The notes under the pieces: model-generated
Seen by the model: only the letters and a program-made list of their open reading frames with translations
Told to the model about the DNA's origin: nothing
Database searches by the model: none
Shown here: positions 40,864 through 54,863 of the stretch, piece after piece
How the letters are laid out: each line of letters begins with the position of its first letter
How positions within the stretch are numbered: position 1 is the first letter of the stretch
Assembly (NCBI GenBank): GCA_023055355.1
Contig: JALJCS010000002.1
Location: forward strand, 83,229,001-83,293,000
DNA length: 64,000 nt
From: Agelaius tricolor
Lineage: Eukaryota > Chordata > Aves > Passeriformes > Icteridae
Direction: 5' to 3'
Position numbers and translations under genes: made by a program

Positions 40864-43800
40864 GACTGTTTATTGGTGCTGTTAAAGAGATGTTACCTAA
40901 CAGGATGAGCAAACTCATTACTGCCTATCTCCTTGAAATTCTTCATTTTCTTATAGTCTACAGTGCATTTCCAGAGCTTTAGCTGCAATGGCGAATTCCA
41001 GCTACATTCAATACAGGCAGTAATTAAATGGTTATAAAAACGTGGAGCTGGAATGCTGACAAGCTCTATGAGCAGCATTATCAGCAGTGACGGCCAGGGA
41101 GTCAATCTGCTGCACTTCTCCAATGGTTTAAATAATGTTTGTCAGGATCCCACAGTCAACACTTTCTCCCCCCTTCTCTTTGCATCATGCCGCAGTAATT
41201 GTGCAGATGCCTGCTGTGCTCAGGAGATGGAAAGATTGAAAAAATTCTTCATGAGAAGTAAAACACCAAGAGAAAACCTCAGCCAATCAAGTCATGTTCC
41301 ACCTTCCAGCAAGACTAACACAATGGGCTACCAACAGCTTCTCTCCCAGACGTGCAACCAGTCCTACTGCACCCCAGATCTTCCTATTTCTTACTTGTGA
41401 ACAGAAATAATTATATTTTTAAATACACACTCAGGAGTGAGTGGGTGACATGTACCCATGAGGCTCAAGAAGAAGCCTCATATATTTACCTCAAAATTTG
41501 TGATCTGGGCTTTTGTAGATGAGAATCTCTTGAACACAGCTGTGGAAAAGATGATGGGCTATGCTATTGCCATGGTCCAACACTTCTTACTTAAAACCAT
41601 TTCCCCAGTCTCCTACAGTGTACACGTAGCAGCAGGGCCTCTTTGTTCCCCAGGGAAGAAGTGAGGAAAGCAGGTCCAAGCACACAGCAATCAGGTGGTT
41701 CCTTCTGCTGTGTCCACTGCCCCTCACCCCTGTGCTGGAGCAGAGCTCTGCTGTAACTACAGCTGACTGAAACCAAGCCTCTGACTCGTGCTGTGACGAA
41801 ATGCAGGCTCCTTTGCAAGGGCTATCACTTTTAGAAGAACCATTGTTTTTCTTTAAACTCAAGAGTTGCTCCTCCAGTGGGAGGAAAGAAGTGTACACAG
41901 GCCTGCCAGCCAGGCCATCCTGCATGGAGCAAAGCCCCAGCTGCTCACACAACCCTGCCTGTTCCTGGCATCCATCAGACACCGAAATACCAGCAGAAGC
42001 AAAGGCACACACACTGATTTTTTCCTTACATATTCTCTTACACATTCTCTGTTTCGTACATATTCTCTGTTTACTACTCTACAGTCTTTCTGCAGCCTCA
42101 AACAGACATTCAATTTAAATTACCTTTTCCTACCATCCTCTGCTTTTGATATCCTCACTACATTCCTTTTCATGGATACCCACCCCTTTGTGCTTGTGCT
42201 GACCAAAAACCTACAGGGCTTTCCCAACTGGTAACCACTACGGGGAAAAAAAAAGATCAGCTCTATTTTATCACCTGATTGTTTCATACAATCAATCATT
42301 CAGGCAGGTCAGGCCTGAGTAATTCCACAAAACTAAGAATATGTAATAGCTCATCATCTTTCACTATTATTCTCACCTTTCATCCCTATTTTATTCTTAT
42401 CAGCAGTTACACACACTTGTCACACCTCATCCTTAAATGCTGATCTCTTCAATCAGTGTACTGTCTCCTCTGCCTTCCTTCTGCATTGCCCAGCACTGCA
42501 GGGATATGATCCTGACATTCACTAGAATGAAAAAAAGTCTGCCTTGCTTTTGGGTTGCTACCACTACAGACATCCAGCAGTCCCGCCAAAAGCTGGAGAG
42601 GCAGGAGGAAGGAAAACACACCTCAAACCTTAGACAATGTACTGTACCTCCTTGGAAACACTGATCAAACAGCAGAGTATTACCAGCAGCCTGCTAAAGG
42701 AAATAACCAGAGGCAAACCCTTCTTAGACACCAGAAGATCTACAGAAGGAAAGTGGTATGAAATATTTTCTTCTCTTGCAGATTCTTTGGTAAAGAGATA
42801 TAAAGGCTCAGCAAAATGTTTCCTGCATTAGGACATTACAACTCTCACTCTTGACACTGGACTCTGATGTTTACAAGACATCAGTTCCCACCACAGTCTT
42901 ATAATATTTCTAGTTGATTAATTAGATTAAGAAATAAATCAACCATGAAACAGGATTCACCGAAAACCAGGCTCTATTAATTCTGGGGCTGTCAGACCAT
43001 GTTTTTTTGCAAATAACCAGGAAGTCCAATTACATGCACAGCAAAACACCCAGAACATTAGATTCCTCAAAGAATTTACAGAGAGTGCCCAAGCCCAAAA
43101 TAACACTCTGTCTGAGCAGGAACCTGTTGCCTTGCAATGGGAAGAGCCCGAATAGCACAAGACGTGCAGCTGCCTTCAGCTTTTGTCAAGGCCTTGCCAA
43201 AAGTACCCATGAGCAAAGAGTCATCCCCACTTAGCAATGCTCCATACTGGGCCAGATGGAATCCTTGATGGAAGCTGAGTGGAGAACTGAGGCCTGAAGA
43301 GCCATAAACCCTCTTGTTCTTACACATGCTCTTCAGCTCAGAGGCATGGCACTGCCTGGGCACCACCAGCATCCAGTGCAGCAGCCTGGCCCTGCTGAGG
43401 ATTCGAGTCACCAAAGCCACCAGTCCCCCTGCTTAACCAAGCATGGTGACATTGGTCTTTTAAGATGAAAAAGACCAGGAAATCTTGTAGAATATAAAAC
43501 AGGCCTGGCTGAGCTCCCAAGACTTCAGGAGATGATTTAATTGTCTCTGCTGCTTTGGCACAGTTAGCTTTTGGTAGACACATGCTGCTGCTATTCCCTT
43601 GGTGATCAAGTTAGCAAAATCAAATGACTAAAAATGAGAAGACTGTGAAGAGAAGGAGGCCTTTAATGTGATCTAACACAACTTAAAATCTAAAATGAAG
43701 ACAGCCAACAATGTGGCATAATAGGAGGAATTCACTGAGTTACAATTACTATGTTAGAAACTGGCAATCTCTATAATTCACAGAGATAAATAGTCCTCTC

Positions 43801-46473
43801 AAGAGGGCAATTCATGCAGCAGTTATTGTAAAGTAGGAAGAAATCAGCTTTTGGAGCTGCCAGGTTTTCTCCTTTTCTTTGTTAACAAGCATGAAGAGTC
43901 AGTATCTCATTTTAGTTAGCTGTCAAGCACTTAGCTAAAGTTCAGAGGAATGAACTTCCCCCAGAAGACCAAGAGACTCCACTTGATCAACCTGTATTTG
44001 ATCTTGCATCAAATTCAGTATTTTAAATCCAAGGTCAAATCATCCAATTATAATTTGTGAATGCTGAAGCGCTACTGCAAAGACTTGGGAGACAGGAAAA
44101 TAAAAGTTAAATGCTCTGGAGTTTCCATAAGGTTTTTTTGATTACATTACCATACCCAAATCACATGCATATACATTATTCTTTTAACTGCACACCATAA
44201 TCAGAAGTGGCAAGGCAGTTCATTAAGTTTTGCAAGTCCTAACTAATGGATCATGAAAAAAAGCAAACTCAAACCCATCCATCCCTCCTTTTCCCATTCC
44301 TTCCGAAACCTATTCCAAATCAAAAGTATGGATTATCCTGTTGTCAATACAAAGCTTAGATAGGCAGAGATAGAACAGACATTCAGGAATTCCTCTGTGC
44401 AGGTTTATTTGGATGGCATCTTGCATAGACAGTGAGGAATGGATGATAAAAAAAGACTTTTCTCAGCAGGTGTGAAATTGAATAATCTTTTAAAGTAACT
44501 ATCTGTGTGAAGCAAAACTAAGTAGAAATATAAATTTAAGAGATCATGACAATCAAAGAACAAATAAATAAATTGTCCTTTTTCATATAGTTACACAACT
44601 ACACATCCCTGTCACCAAGAAATACATTACACAACTCAATATTCATCTTGACAGTTCTGGAACCACCTGTCACACACAGCCCCTGCAGCGCTGCTCACTT
44701 CTCCCTGGAAATCTCTCATGGAAGCCTGAGGGTTCTCAAATGTCCTGCTTTTTGTCTTCATAAATCCAAGATCATAAGTGAGGCACCAGAAATGTACTAT
44801 TTACACCTAATAGTATCTGAGCTGAACAGGCAAGACTCAGCTGCTGAGCATTCTCCCCAGTCCCTGGGACGATGCCAGACTTTCAGCCCCTGACTGCCTT
44901 CACTCCACTGCTCTGCTCAGTGATGGTTCCCAATGACATTAACAAGAATTAAAACTAAAGGCCAAGCTGTCAAAACATGATGCAGTTACACACAGTCCTG
45001 CAAATTTGACTGTTAATTTCTCTTACTATTACCACCAGTATTTATTGTGAAGATTTTTACTTTGAAACCAATGAACTCATGCATTTACATTGAACAGTGA
45101 GGACTGTCTGTAGGGAACAATTAAATTCAGAATATAGTAATGCCAAAGGGAAAAAAGGTTGCAGGAATTAGACAATATATTGCCTATGTTTTAATTGATG
45201 TTTTCTTCTTTTAAAAGAATAAAGATTATTTTATTTATACAACTAAAATCTGAACTGCACTCTAAACCCTCTTCCATCACTGAATCAACTACTACCTTAT
45301 TCCATTTTTTATGATAAAATTACAATAATTAGTCTTAACTGGACAGGAGAAAACAAACTACTTTATTCCATATTCAAAAGTATTTCAGCATTCATAAATT
45401 ACCTTTCTCTAATGCAAGCACTAATCTGGAACATAATTATTTAGGAACTTAGACTGCATTTATATTCAAGCATAATGACTAGTAGCCTCAAATCATGGTC
45501 AATTCACTCACCCTTTGAAAAACTAGTGTCCACATGGGAACCTTGTTCTGAACAACCACTTTAAACAACTGGCCCCAATGCCCATGGTTTTCATCACATA
45601 AATTCTCCAGGCTCACATTACTGCATGCTTCCCAATCTCATATGCACAATTTCAAGGTACAAGTTAAAAGTCAAGCTATATATGGAGGTCTTTCAGAACT
45701 TGTTTTCTGCATGGAAGGCACATTAATATGTATTGTTGACCAACAGTTATTTTGGGGATCCTCATTTCCAAATGCTAAAAAGTGTACGTAGAAAGGAGAG
45801 ATTACAGGACTTGACTTTTTGAAATGTCAGAGTTACATGGGTGTATAACAAGTAAGAAATTCAAAGCTATGGGGAAAAAAATACATAAGAAATCAACCTC
45901 AAATCAGGCAAGGTAGAAATAAAACCAAAAGAAAATCCAAAGTTTTCCAAGTCCATACCCAGAAACTTATAGAGGTCTAAGCTGCCTACAGCATGGAGAA
46001 ACATATTTTAGTTTGCATAGAAAATATTTTCTATTTCCTGGCAGTTAAAACAGGACACTGATCTCTCTCTGCCACAATCTCAGTTAAGGATGGGTGGTAA
46101 AAATAACGGTCAGAAACAGAGCTCCAAGGAATTTATTTGGTAGCTGTATTCGGAGACATTCAGGGGCAAAAAGTTATTTCAACAATGAAGTAAATCCTCT
46201 CTGTGCCCAGACAGCCCTTCCACTGAGACAGTCTATGGTTACAATAGAAACAAGATCACAGTTAATCTCCAGCAGAGAGCTGCATGCCTTGGCTGGAGCA
46301 CAACATGTGGCCCTTCCTGGTGCTCCCTCCAAAAGCCCTGCTGACAGCATCAGAGCTGACCAAGCATTCGTCAGGAGGACCCAGTTTCAATCAAAATGGC
46401 TGCTGAGTTTCAATCAAAACTAATTCATCCTCTCTGGGCTTTTCCACCTTTCTGCTCATGGATGCAAACCAGA

Positions 46474-47996
46474 TGGAATAATTAAGGTTGGAAAAGACCT
46501 TTCAAGACCATCAAGTCCAAGCTTTGACTAAACACAATCCTGTTACCTGAACCATGGCACTAAGAGCCATGTCCAGTCATTTCTTGAACCCGTTCTTGTG
46601 CTTAGCCAACCTTTCAGTGAATAAATTCTTCCTGATTTCCAGCCTGAACCTCCCTGGCACAGCCTCTTTGTCCTATTGCTTGTTACCTAGGACCAATTCC
46701 CACCTGGCCACACACTCCTCTGGTGGTTGTAGAGAGTGATAAGGTCTCCCTTGAGCCTCCTTTTCTTCAGGCTACACACTCCTAGTTCCCTCAGCTGCTC
46801 CTCATATGACTGACTGTCTAGAGCCTTCACCACCCCACTCTGGGCCTGGCTATTTGGCCAGTTTTTAACCCAGCAAAGTGTGCACCTGTCCAAGCCATGG
46901 GCTGCCAGCCTCTAAGGAAAATGCTGAGTGAGACAGTGTTAAAGGTTTTACTAAAGTCCAGGTAGACAACATCCACATCCTTTCCCTCATCCAGTAGGTG
47001 AGTCACCTGGCCATAGAAGATCAGGATTTTCCTTTCCCAGTCCATGCTGGATGGGCCTGATCCCCTGGCTGTTGTGTATGTCTGCTGTGATCACACTCGA
47101 GATAATCTGTCCTTCCCTGGCTGACAGGCCTGTAGTTCCCTGGATCCTCCTTCCAACCCTTCTTGCAAGATGAGCATCACAGGCCAACCTTCAATCATCC
47201 AAAGCCTTGCAGGTTAACCAGGACTAAGGAGAAATGATGGAGAGTTGCTCAGCAAGCTTTTCCACCAGCTCCCTCAGCACCCTCAAGTGACTCCAATCCA
47301 GCCCTAGACTTGTGAGTATCTAAGTGGCACAGAAGGTCACTAACTACTTCCTCCTGGATTGCAGGGAGTCTGTTCTGCTTCCCATCTATGTCTACCTGCT
47401 CAGGGGGTTGGTTTGATGGTTTCCCTGAGCATAACTGAGGCAAAGAAAGCATTAAGTACCTCTGTCTTTTTCTCATCCTTGGTGACCATGTTTACCACCC
47501 CATGCTCAGTAAAGAATGGAGGTTTTCTTTGGCTCTCTTGTTGTGATTAATGTATTTATAAAAACACTCTTTGTTATCTTCTACAGCAGTGGCAAGACTG
47601 AGTTCTACATGAGTTTTGCCTTCCTCATTTTTCTCTCTACATGACCTAACAACATCCTTGTACTCCTCCTGAACTGACTGACCCTTCTCTAACAGATTAT
47701 AAACTCACTTTCTTTTCCCTGAGTTTTAGAGAATGCTCCCTATTCAGCCAGGCTGGTCTTCTTCCCTTCCAGCTCATCTTTTGGCACACAGGGACAGCCA
47801 GCTTCCATACCTTTAAGATTTCCTTCTTTAAGGATGTCCAGCCTTCCTGGATTACTTTGTTATTTAGCATTGTTTCCCAAGGGACTCCCTGAACCACTGT
47901 CCTGGACAGGCCAAAGTCCACCCTCTGGAAGTCCAAGGCAGAGTTCTTGTTGACCCCCTTCCTTACTTCAGCAAGAATCAAAATCTCTGTCATTTA
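46474..47996 (-). mobile_element. CR1 LINE remnant, minus strand, internally deleted
   Basis: Read on the minus strand this is a decayed chicken-repeat-1 (CR1) LINE. Around 47990-47700 it encodes a degraded ORF2 stretch containing ALDFQRVDFGLSR and GRRPAWLNREHSL. Around 47476-47250 the frame is broken. Around 47045-46830 is reverse transcriptase with GQVTHLLDEGK and VVYLDFSKTFNTV, in which the usual catalytic-motif Asp of the AFDTV segment is Asn. Next come CTLCWVKNW and, after a jump, LRELGVCSLKKRRLKGDLI, which marks the end of ORF2. The intervening RT region (expected to be a few hundred bases) is missing, so there is an internal deletion near 46830-46850. The 3' end near 46474 shows the CR1 tail CTTTTCCAACCTTAATTATTCC. 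Many stops and frameshifts are present; it is not active. Confidence 0.92.
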
Positions 47997-48000
47997 ATAA

Positions 48001-48290
48001 GGAGGTTGTAGTGAGATGGAGGTCAGCCAGAAATGGCCTTAAGCTGCATGGGGAGAGGTTCAGATTAGATATTAGAATTTATTTCTTTTTTTCCACTGAA
48101 AGAAGAGTCAGGCATTGGAATGTTGCCGAGAGAGGTGGTGGAGTAATCATGTCTGGAATTCTTCAAGAGGCATTTGGATGTGGCACTTGGGGAGCCAGGT
48201 TTAGGGGTGATTATGGTGGTGCTGGGTTGATGGTTAGAGTAGACAAACCTTGAAAGTCTCTGCCAGCCCTGATGATTCTGTAATTCTGAA
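48001..48290 (+). mobile_element. CR1 LINE 3'-end fragment, plus strand
   Basis: This is the 3' terminal ~290 bp of a CR1 element in plus orientation. It opens GGAGGTTGTAGTGAGATGG, contains CAGGCATTGGAATG and TTTGGATGTGGCACTTGGGG, and ends GATGATTCTGTAATTCTG, the typical CR1 terminus. It abuts the 5' break of the minus-strand CR1 at 47996, giving a head-to-head arrangement. The two copies appear to be different CR1 subfamilies. It is strongly 5'-truncated, as usual for CR1, and no protein is encoded. Confidence 0.92.
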
Positions 48291-48984
48291 AGGCAGTAAC
48301 ATGAAACTGGTGTATGCAGAGGAAAAAAAAATACTAATCCCAGAGAAGGTCACAAAATACCCATATACTTTTCTAATATGAAGAACTTTGTCACAGCCAG
48401 AGCTGAAAGGAGAACTCAGCTTAGCTGCCACCAACAAACAAGCCTGCAGGGAAATGCTGCTGCTGCATGCAGGAATTCTTGGGCATACATTTGTAAGCTA
48501 CTTCTTTACAAGATTAAAGACTTCGAATATCCTCTTGATACAGGCTTTGCTAACATATACTGTGGGTAGGCTGCTGCCAGGCATGAGTTTGCTTACCAAA
48601 ATCAGAGACATAAAGAACAGTCTGGACATACACAATCTATTTACAGCAATGCTTCTAATTGCAAGAAAAGGCTGAATAAAGCCAGCAAATACAATTTCCT
48701 CTAAGAGGACAAAGTACTCTTTTTCCCTTTTAAATATTTGCACTAATGTTCTGTGGTTACCAGCAGATTACCGAAAGAAAAGCTTTGCCTTCTACCAATT
48801 TCCGCCCTTTTCCTGTTTCATGCATATTTCTTTGCAAACATCTTCTCTGACTGGCAGTCAGATGCTCAATTTTTGATGAAAGCAATGATAAATGAATCCA
48901 AAGAATCTGTGTTTACCTTCCTTACCTTGGACTCATTTTGAAAGCCTTCAGAAGAATTTAATTAACCACTGAACAAAAGCTACA

Positions 48985-49225
48985 GAGCTGTAGAGTTTGG
49001 AAGTGAGGTCTGTAGGTTGCCTGGTGCAGCCCCTGCTCAGAGCAGGACCAACCTCCAGCCCAGAGCCAGCTGCTCAGGGCCCTGCCTGGGCAAGCTCTGA
49101 ATTCCTCTGGGGACGGTGATTGCACAGACTTTCAGGGCAACTTGTCCCAGGGTTTGACCTCACATTCTGAAGAATTTCTGCTTTATACTGAACTGGAATA
49201 TCCCTTGTTTCAACCTGCAAGACTA
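48985..49225 (-). mobile_element. Degraded CR1 3'-end fragment, minus strand (older subfamily)
   Basis: Similarity to antisense CR1 3'-UTR is seen in GGAAGTGAGGTCTG, CAGCCCCTGCTCAGAGCAGG, a segment around CAGGGCCCTGCCTGGG and TTCTGCTTTATACTGAACTGG. It is more diverged than the two neighbours at 46474-48290, so probably older. End points are approximate. Confidence 0.65.
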
Positions 49226-49335
49226 AAAAAATATCAGCTATGGCTATTTGAAGATTTAAGAACTGCAAGTGTTAGCAAATCCCAACTCCTCAGCACCGAG
49301 ACGGGAAAGTGGAAGGAGAAAAGTCCACATCAACT

Positions 49336-49392
49336 AAGTTTAGTAGAGACACACACATATGGTCAAGTTTGTAGAGACACACACATATGGTC
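49336..49392. repeat. Tandem duplication of a ~28-bp unit
   Basis: Two adjacent copies (49336-49364 and 49365-49392) share GTAGAGACACACACATATGG and differ by one inserted base. Near-identity suggests a recent duplication. Confidence 0.92.
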
Positions 49393-52300
49393 AATTCTCT
49401 CTCTTCCCAGAGCTCATCCAGGTATTTTGGCCAAGGGCCCACGGTGCTTTTGATTGTGGCTCCAACCTGGACCCTGGGTCAGTGCCATGAGGAGCATCTG
49501 TTTTGGTTGTATTTGTATCCAATTCTACCACTAATCAACTCTTTAAGAAATTTTTAAGTTTCACACACTGTGGATTTTGAAGATTAAATGCTTAAAATAT
49601 GTCACCTGGATACAATTGGTTAGATAAGATTTCTGAAGAGAAGATTATGCAAAGAATTACCAGATGCAGTGAAATAGCTCAGGAAATGCTTCTGAATTGC
49701 TGGCACCATTAAATTTGTCCTGATGTTTCTCTTTCCATCTGCAGAACTATTTCTTTTTTTTAAAAGTCAGACTTAAAAAGAAAGCAAATAAACTCTGGTC
49801 AAGAGTACAACAGAGGGAACAAATGTTTGAGTTGGTCTGAACATGTTCAAAAGTTTTGTTGAATTATGCAGGCTGCAAACATGTATATCAGAAAGTACAG
49901 CTTGATGGTAATTTCTGATTTAATATTGACCCAAGTAAAATATGTCAGTATATTTTCATCTCAAGACAGTGCCAGTTGACAGTAGTATTTCCAACAAAAA
50001 AAAAAAAAAGACAATTTTGTCTTTATTGAAATAAGTACAAAAATAAGCAAGAAAACAATATTAAGAGGCAATATCAGAAGCTATATCCCAAAGCAGGAAA
50101 ATGTCAGCTATACAAACTACATATACCAATTTGTCCTTTTCCTTATTTTCATCAGGAAGTTCTAGCACCAAGCTGTGTATCACACATTTAGGTTGCACGT
50201 GATAGGATCTTATTTTTCTCTTTTAGTTGTCTCTTTTAGAGATCAGGCAAACCTGATCTTTTAGAGAGTCATTTTAAGAATAACCTTTAAACCGATCAGT
50301 CAGCTCTGTCATCCCATGTGCCAACTGAAACAAAAATGACAACTACATTCACCTAGAAAACAGAAAATTAAAGGCCAAAAGCTGCCTATCCAGTTCTTAC
50401 TCAGTTCAGTGGTAGCCACAGTCTCCTTTCCATTACAGCATAGGGATGCTTCCTCTTCCACAGGAAAGTCACCTGCTGGTTTATGCACATCCTGCCATTT
50501 GTTTTGTAAGGAGACTCCAACAATTCTAGCACAACACTACCAAGCTGGTTTTGGCCTGCAAAGGTATCACTCTCTTAGTCTAGATTCTTCTTCTGGTTAA
50601 GATGTGTCTGTAAAAAAATATGTAATTTTAAATGTCAACAAGTCAACAAGTTCATCCCTCAGGTGAAAGTGAAGCACAGAAGAATGTGCAAAATAAATTG
50701 ACACACTAAAGAACTTTCTTGAAACATTTACAACCAAGGCATGAAAGTGACATGAAAGTCTTCCAGAAAACTTCTTAGGTTTTTGATATAAGGCAAATAT
50801 GAACAGCAAAACACATTCTTTAGGATAAAAAGCATGCAAAATGTTGGCTTTTGGTGGTCTAATTCTTGACATGTCCTGAATTGTTCTTCCTGATATCAAC
50901 TTAATTACAGTCATCTTGATGAATTTACCTGAAGACAAATTCACAAAGTAGATTACAAGGAAGACAACTGAATATTTTGGGGTCAAGACTGTTATGGGAC
51001 AGGAACCATGGATTTGGGACTTGTTGTTCTAAACCTATGAGAAATAAACCTTGTATATGAGATTATTGAGGTATTCAAGGTACAAAAAAGTTACAGTAGG
51101 TATAGAACAACCATTAGGTGGTAGTATGACAAAAGTACTAAACTGAATAAAGATTAAATTGCCAGAACATGTGGTGAATCTATTCAGATGAGGTTCTTCT
51201 GTGAACCTACATTTTATTAGCATGAATGGAAAAGCAGCAAAGTGAGAGAAGTAAGCATGCTCAAGTGATACAGGCAAAACACGACCTCCATGTGACATTT
51301 CTTTGTTTTTCAGTCACATTGACAACTGCATTTTGTCATCCACTGAGATCTACAAATTTGCAGGGCACAGTTGGGTTTTTGAAAACCTATGGCCATCACA
51401 GACACTTTGACTTTGTGATTACTGTTCATCATGCCCTTCTGGCCTCACACTGCTAAGAAAACAAGGCCTGTAATGCAGTTTGCAGGAATTAGACCAGATA
51501 GCTTGGTACTCTCTTAATATTAACAGCTCAGTTAATGAAAAACCCTGATAAAGACCCCAAAATCCAATACAGTTTTCCTGCACCCAAGGCAAGAGCAGAA
51601 TCGTCTGGTATTTGAGACAGGAAGACAGTGCAAAAAAATGAATAAAACATTAATACACAGCAGGTAATCAAATGACTAAAGCAGTTTTGAAGGGCTTTTT
51701 TATTAGTATTATTATTATTATTTTTGGCAGGTGGTACCAAAGTAGTCTGTCTGCTCCAAAACTTGTGTCTCTCAGTTGGAAATACAACGTGCAGTTCTTG
51801 TGCCGCAAGGCTGAATTAAACTACATTTTAAATTCTATACTCTAAATTCTATTCAGGTAAAAACTTCCTACAAAACTTCACAGGCAAAAGGAAAGAATAC
51901 TTAGTTCTTATTAATTTTCATATTTCCAGTTCTGTCTTCAAAAAGGAAATGCTAAAAAGCCTACGGTCTGTCAACCCACTCCAATTCTAAGTGGTTCACC
52001 TGATCTCTGTTTTTTCTATATAAAGTCACTGATGAATGCAGCAGAAAGAGCATGGCCACTTACCTTTTGGGAGGGCAGAACAAAATGTAACCAAGGATCC
52101 TACCTTCACACGTACAAAAGGCTGGGGCAGAAAAGGCAGCAAGCCTGTAACTTATTTTATTTTTTTTTTCTGAGACACTTGAAAGACTTTAAGTGCCAGA
52201 GGGTATGCTTTCCAATGCTTATGTAACCTATTACACTTTGACAACAGGGCTTTCTTCTGCTCTAAATAGTCTAGCAAGCAGTCTAGGAGCTGGTACAAGC

Positions 52301-54819
52301 AGCAGACAGGCTGCAAACAGGATTGGAAGAAGAACTCAGTATCTGGCTGCCTCCTGAATTTAAAAGACAGGAAAAAAAGCTGCACATCTGCAACTGGCAG
52401 GAAAAAAGGCATGAGATTCAAACCCACAGGGCAGTCATCTCCAAAAAAGCCCAAGAAACAAAAAAATCCCAATGTGCGACACAGCCCCCAGCTGCCTCTA
52501 AGCCAGCACAGCATGTTTCACCATAACTTTAAGCACTCCTTAGTCTAAGACTTGAGTTTTGGTACTGTCCCACATCCCTTCTGTGCTCAGCAGGATATTT
52601 TTGCTTTAGCTTTCACATCCTTAATAAATCCCCACCTCTCTCTAGTAATGTAACCAGCACTTCAGCAAGCCGTCACTATGGCTCAGCACACACAGATAAG
52701 CCATTCCTAAAACTGGATTCAATCATCATTTCTCTCTAGAAGTGCAAAAGAGAAGAAATCCTTCAGGGAGAAGAAAGAAAACCCCAAACCCCAAGACAAA
52801 TCAGAAAAGTATCATCAATGAGCATGTCCTGTAACATAAGTATTTATCTACTGAAAACTACAAGGAGAGCAAACAAGCTATTAATTTGCAAAGGTCACTG
52901 AACAACCATCAGATAACAGGATTCAATCACTACTGACATGAACTGAATTTCAAACAGCAGTGGAAGGCCTTAGTTTTGTGTTCTCAATTTCGTGAGCAAA
53001 CCACCAAAAGCTATCAAGGCTGCTGGTGCACCAGGAACTGAACAGGGATACATCTCAGGTTAGGGAACAAGAAGTCTGCAGTACACTTAAGGAAAAAACC
53101 TAAAGACTATACCATATCAGGGTGAATGTTTTGGGGTGAAAGTCTTCATCTTCTTGGACAGCCAAATCAGCACTGCTAGCACAGACACTCAAGAACCTTT
53201 TAGTCCAAGTCCTCTGCTCAACCAGGCTTTGCATGCATCCTCAAAAGTCTTCTGGGAATGAGGCTGAGGAAATGCACCATCCTCAGAACACCCAAATACT
53301 TTTATTTTGACAGACCCTCCCAAAACAGCCATGATCAGCACAGGAGAACTCCCATGGAGAAAAAACTGATTGCCAGTTCTGAGTAAAAGCAAGATTAGAT
53401 GGATTAGTGTAGACAGAAATGTAAGTGGAATGGAGCTGTGAATTTTACCTTACACAGTGCCTAAGATGCATCTAAAGAGTGTATTTACCTGCTGCAACTG
53501 CAGAAAGTCTGGGAGCAAGGATTTGAGTGCTTATTTTCAAGTTTTTCTCAATAGCATTGCTGCAAGGAAAAGGGCTGTTCTATGGGGATGCAATTTTCAA
53601 ACCATTACTTTGAAATCACTAGAAAGGGAAAAGGGGGGAGAAAAAAATAAACGAGAGATAATTCCATCACTGGCATTCAGTCTGCCCAGTAATAAACTCA
53701 CATGCCTTGAACAGAAAAGGAAGTATCTGGTTCTCCTGCAAGCAGAGGCACTGCAAGCAGAGATGTGCTGCATGCACCAGCCTAAAGAGAAGGGTGACTG
53801 CCTCACAGCTTGCAGGCACTGCACCATCTGTGGCCTTACCTGCTCCAGGAAAAGCTGCAGCTGGAGCACTGGCTGCTACGTGGGTTCCCCATGTCTGCTA
53901 CTTCAAGGGCAAAGCCATAAAATGAGGACTTAAGAATAAAAAATAAAACTTGTGGAGCTAACACACAGCATGTTAGCACATACTGATTCAGTCCCCCTTC
54001 CCCCTCTGCCTCATTGGTATTGTTTATTTAGACCATGGGCACCCTGAAGAAGGGACACTTCTCTATATTTGGATGCTGACACCCCAAATTTCACCATGCA
54101 CCAGAATCAGGGCAGGCTGTGCTGTTAAACAGGGTCAGGATTTGTCAATGGATAAGCCAGTGAGACTCTCCAAAGGGCTTACTCATTAATTAAGAGATAT
54201 TACAAAACAAACCAGTACAAGCCAGTGAGAGCTTGCAAATAAATAAGAAGTACAGTTTGCTCACAAGCTTAAAGATTATTACACTCAACTGGCTGAAAAG
54301 ATAGAAGTTGGCTGGTGCAATGAAGGCAGTGGGAAACCTTGATTTAAATAAACTTAACATTTTTTATCCTAGTTTACATTCTTTTATAAAGTTAAACTTT
54401 AAATTTAGAACTTACTTTCTTAAAAGAAAGTTATCTGAGCATTGAATTATCAAAATATATTGACATGCAGCTATATACTGTGATGTTTGGTACATTCCTG
54501 TTTGTCAGCAGATAGATACAGCATAAATACTCTAATTACTAAAATTAATTATTTGTAATATTACTCTTGGCTTGGATGAGACAAGAAAAAAAACTTCTAT
54601 TCCAATTAAACAGCAGTTTTACCTGGGCCTCCATAGAGGCTGTTCTGCTTTTCCCCTACAACTCTCTCCAGTTCAATTAATTGATTAATTAAAAAACTTA
54701 AGTTATTGGAGCTTTGAAGCAAACACTCTTAAAGCCACTGCACTTGGGGTTGTAGATGGAAATCAGCTGCAAGGTTAAAGCAGACAGCAGCCCTGACAAC
54801 CTGGCCTCCAGCTCAGAGG

Positions 54820-54863
54820 GTTTCCATTTGCCTGCTGAAGGACTTCAGCAGACAAATGGAAAC
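54820..54863. repeat. 44-bp near-perfect palindrome (21-bp arms, 2-base loop)
   Basis: Arm 54820-54840 (starts GTTTCCATTTGCC) and arm 54843-54863 (ends AAATGGAAAC) are reverse complements except for one position, which would be a wobble pair in one RNA strand. Only GA separates them. The pairing can be extended by about two more bases outward. It could extrude as a cruciform, or form a long hairpin if transcribed with SNTB1 pre-mRNA. There is no similarity to other repeats in the window. Confidence 0.9.

Noticed and set aside
41587..42045. 152-codon minus-strand open frame
   Set aside because: No motif, overlapping open frames on the plus strand, and ordinary intronic context.
53457..53933. 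158-codon plus-strand open frame with many Cys residues
   Set aside because: The Cys spacing does not form a recognisable zinc-finger pattern, and the frame has no supporting exon signals that I can see.
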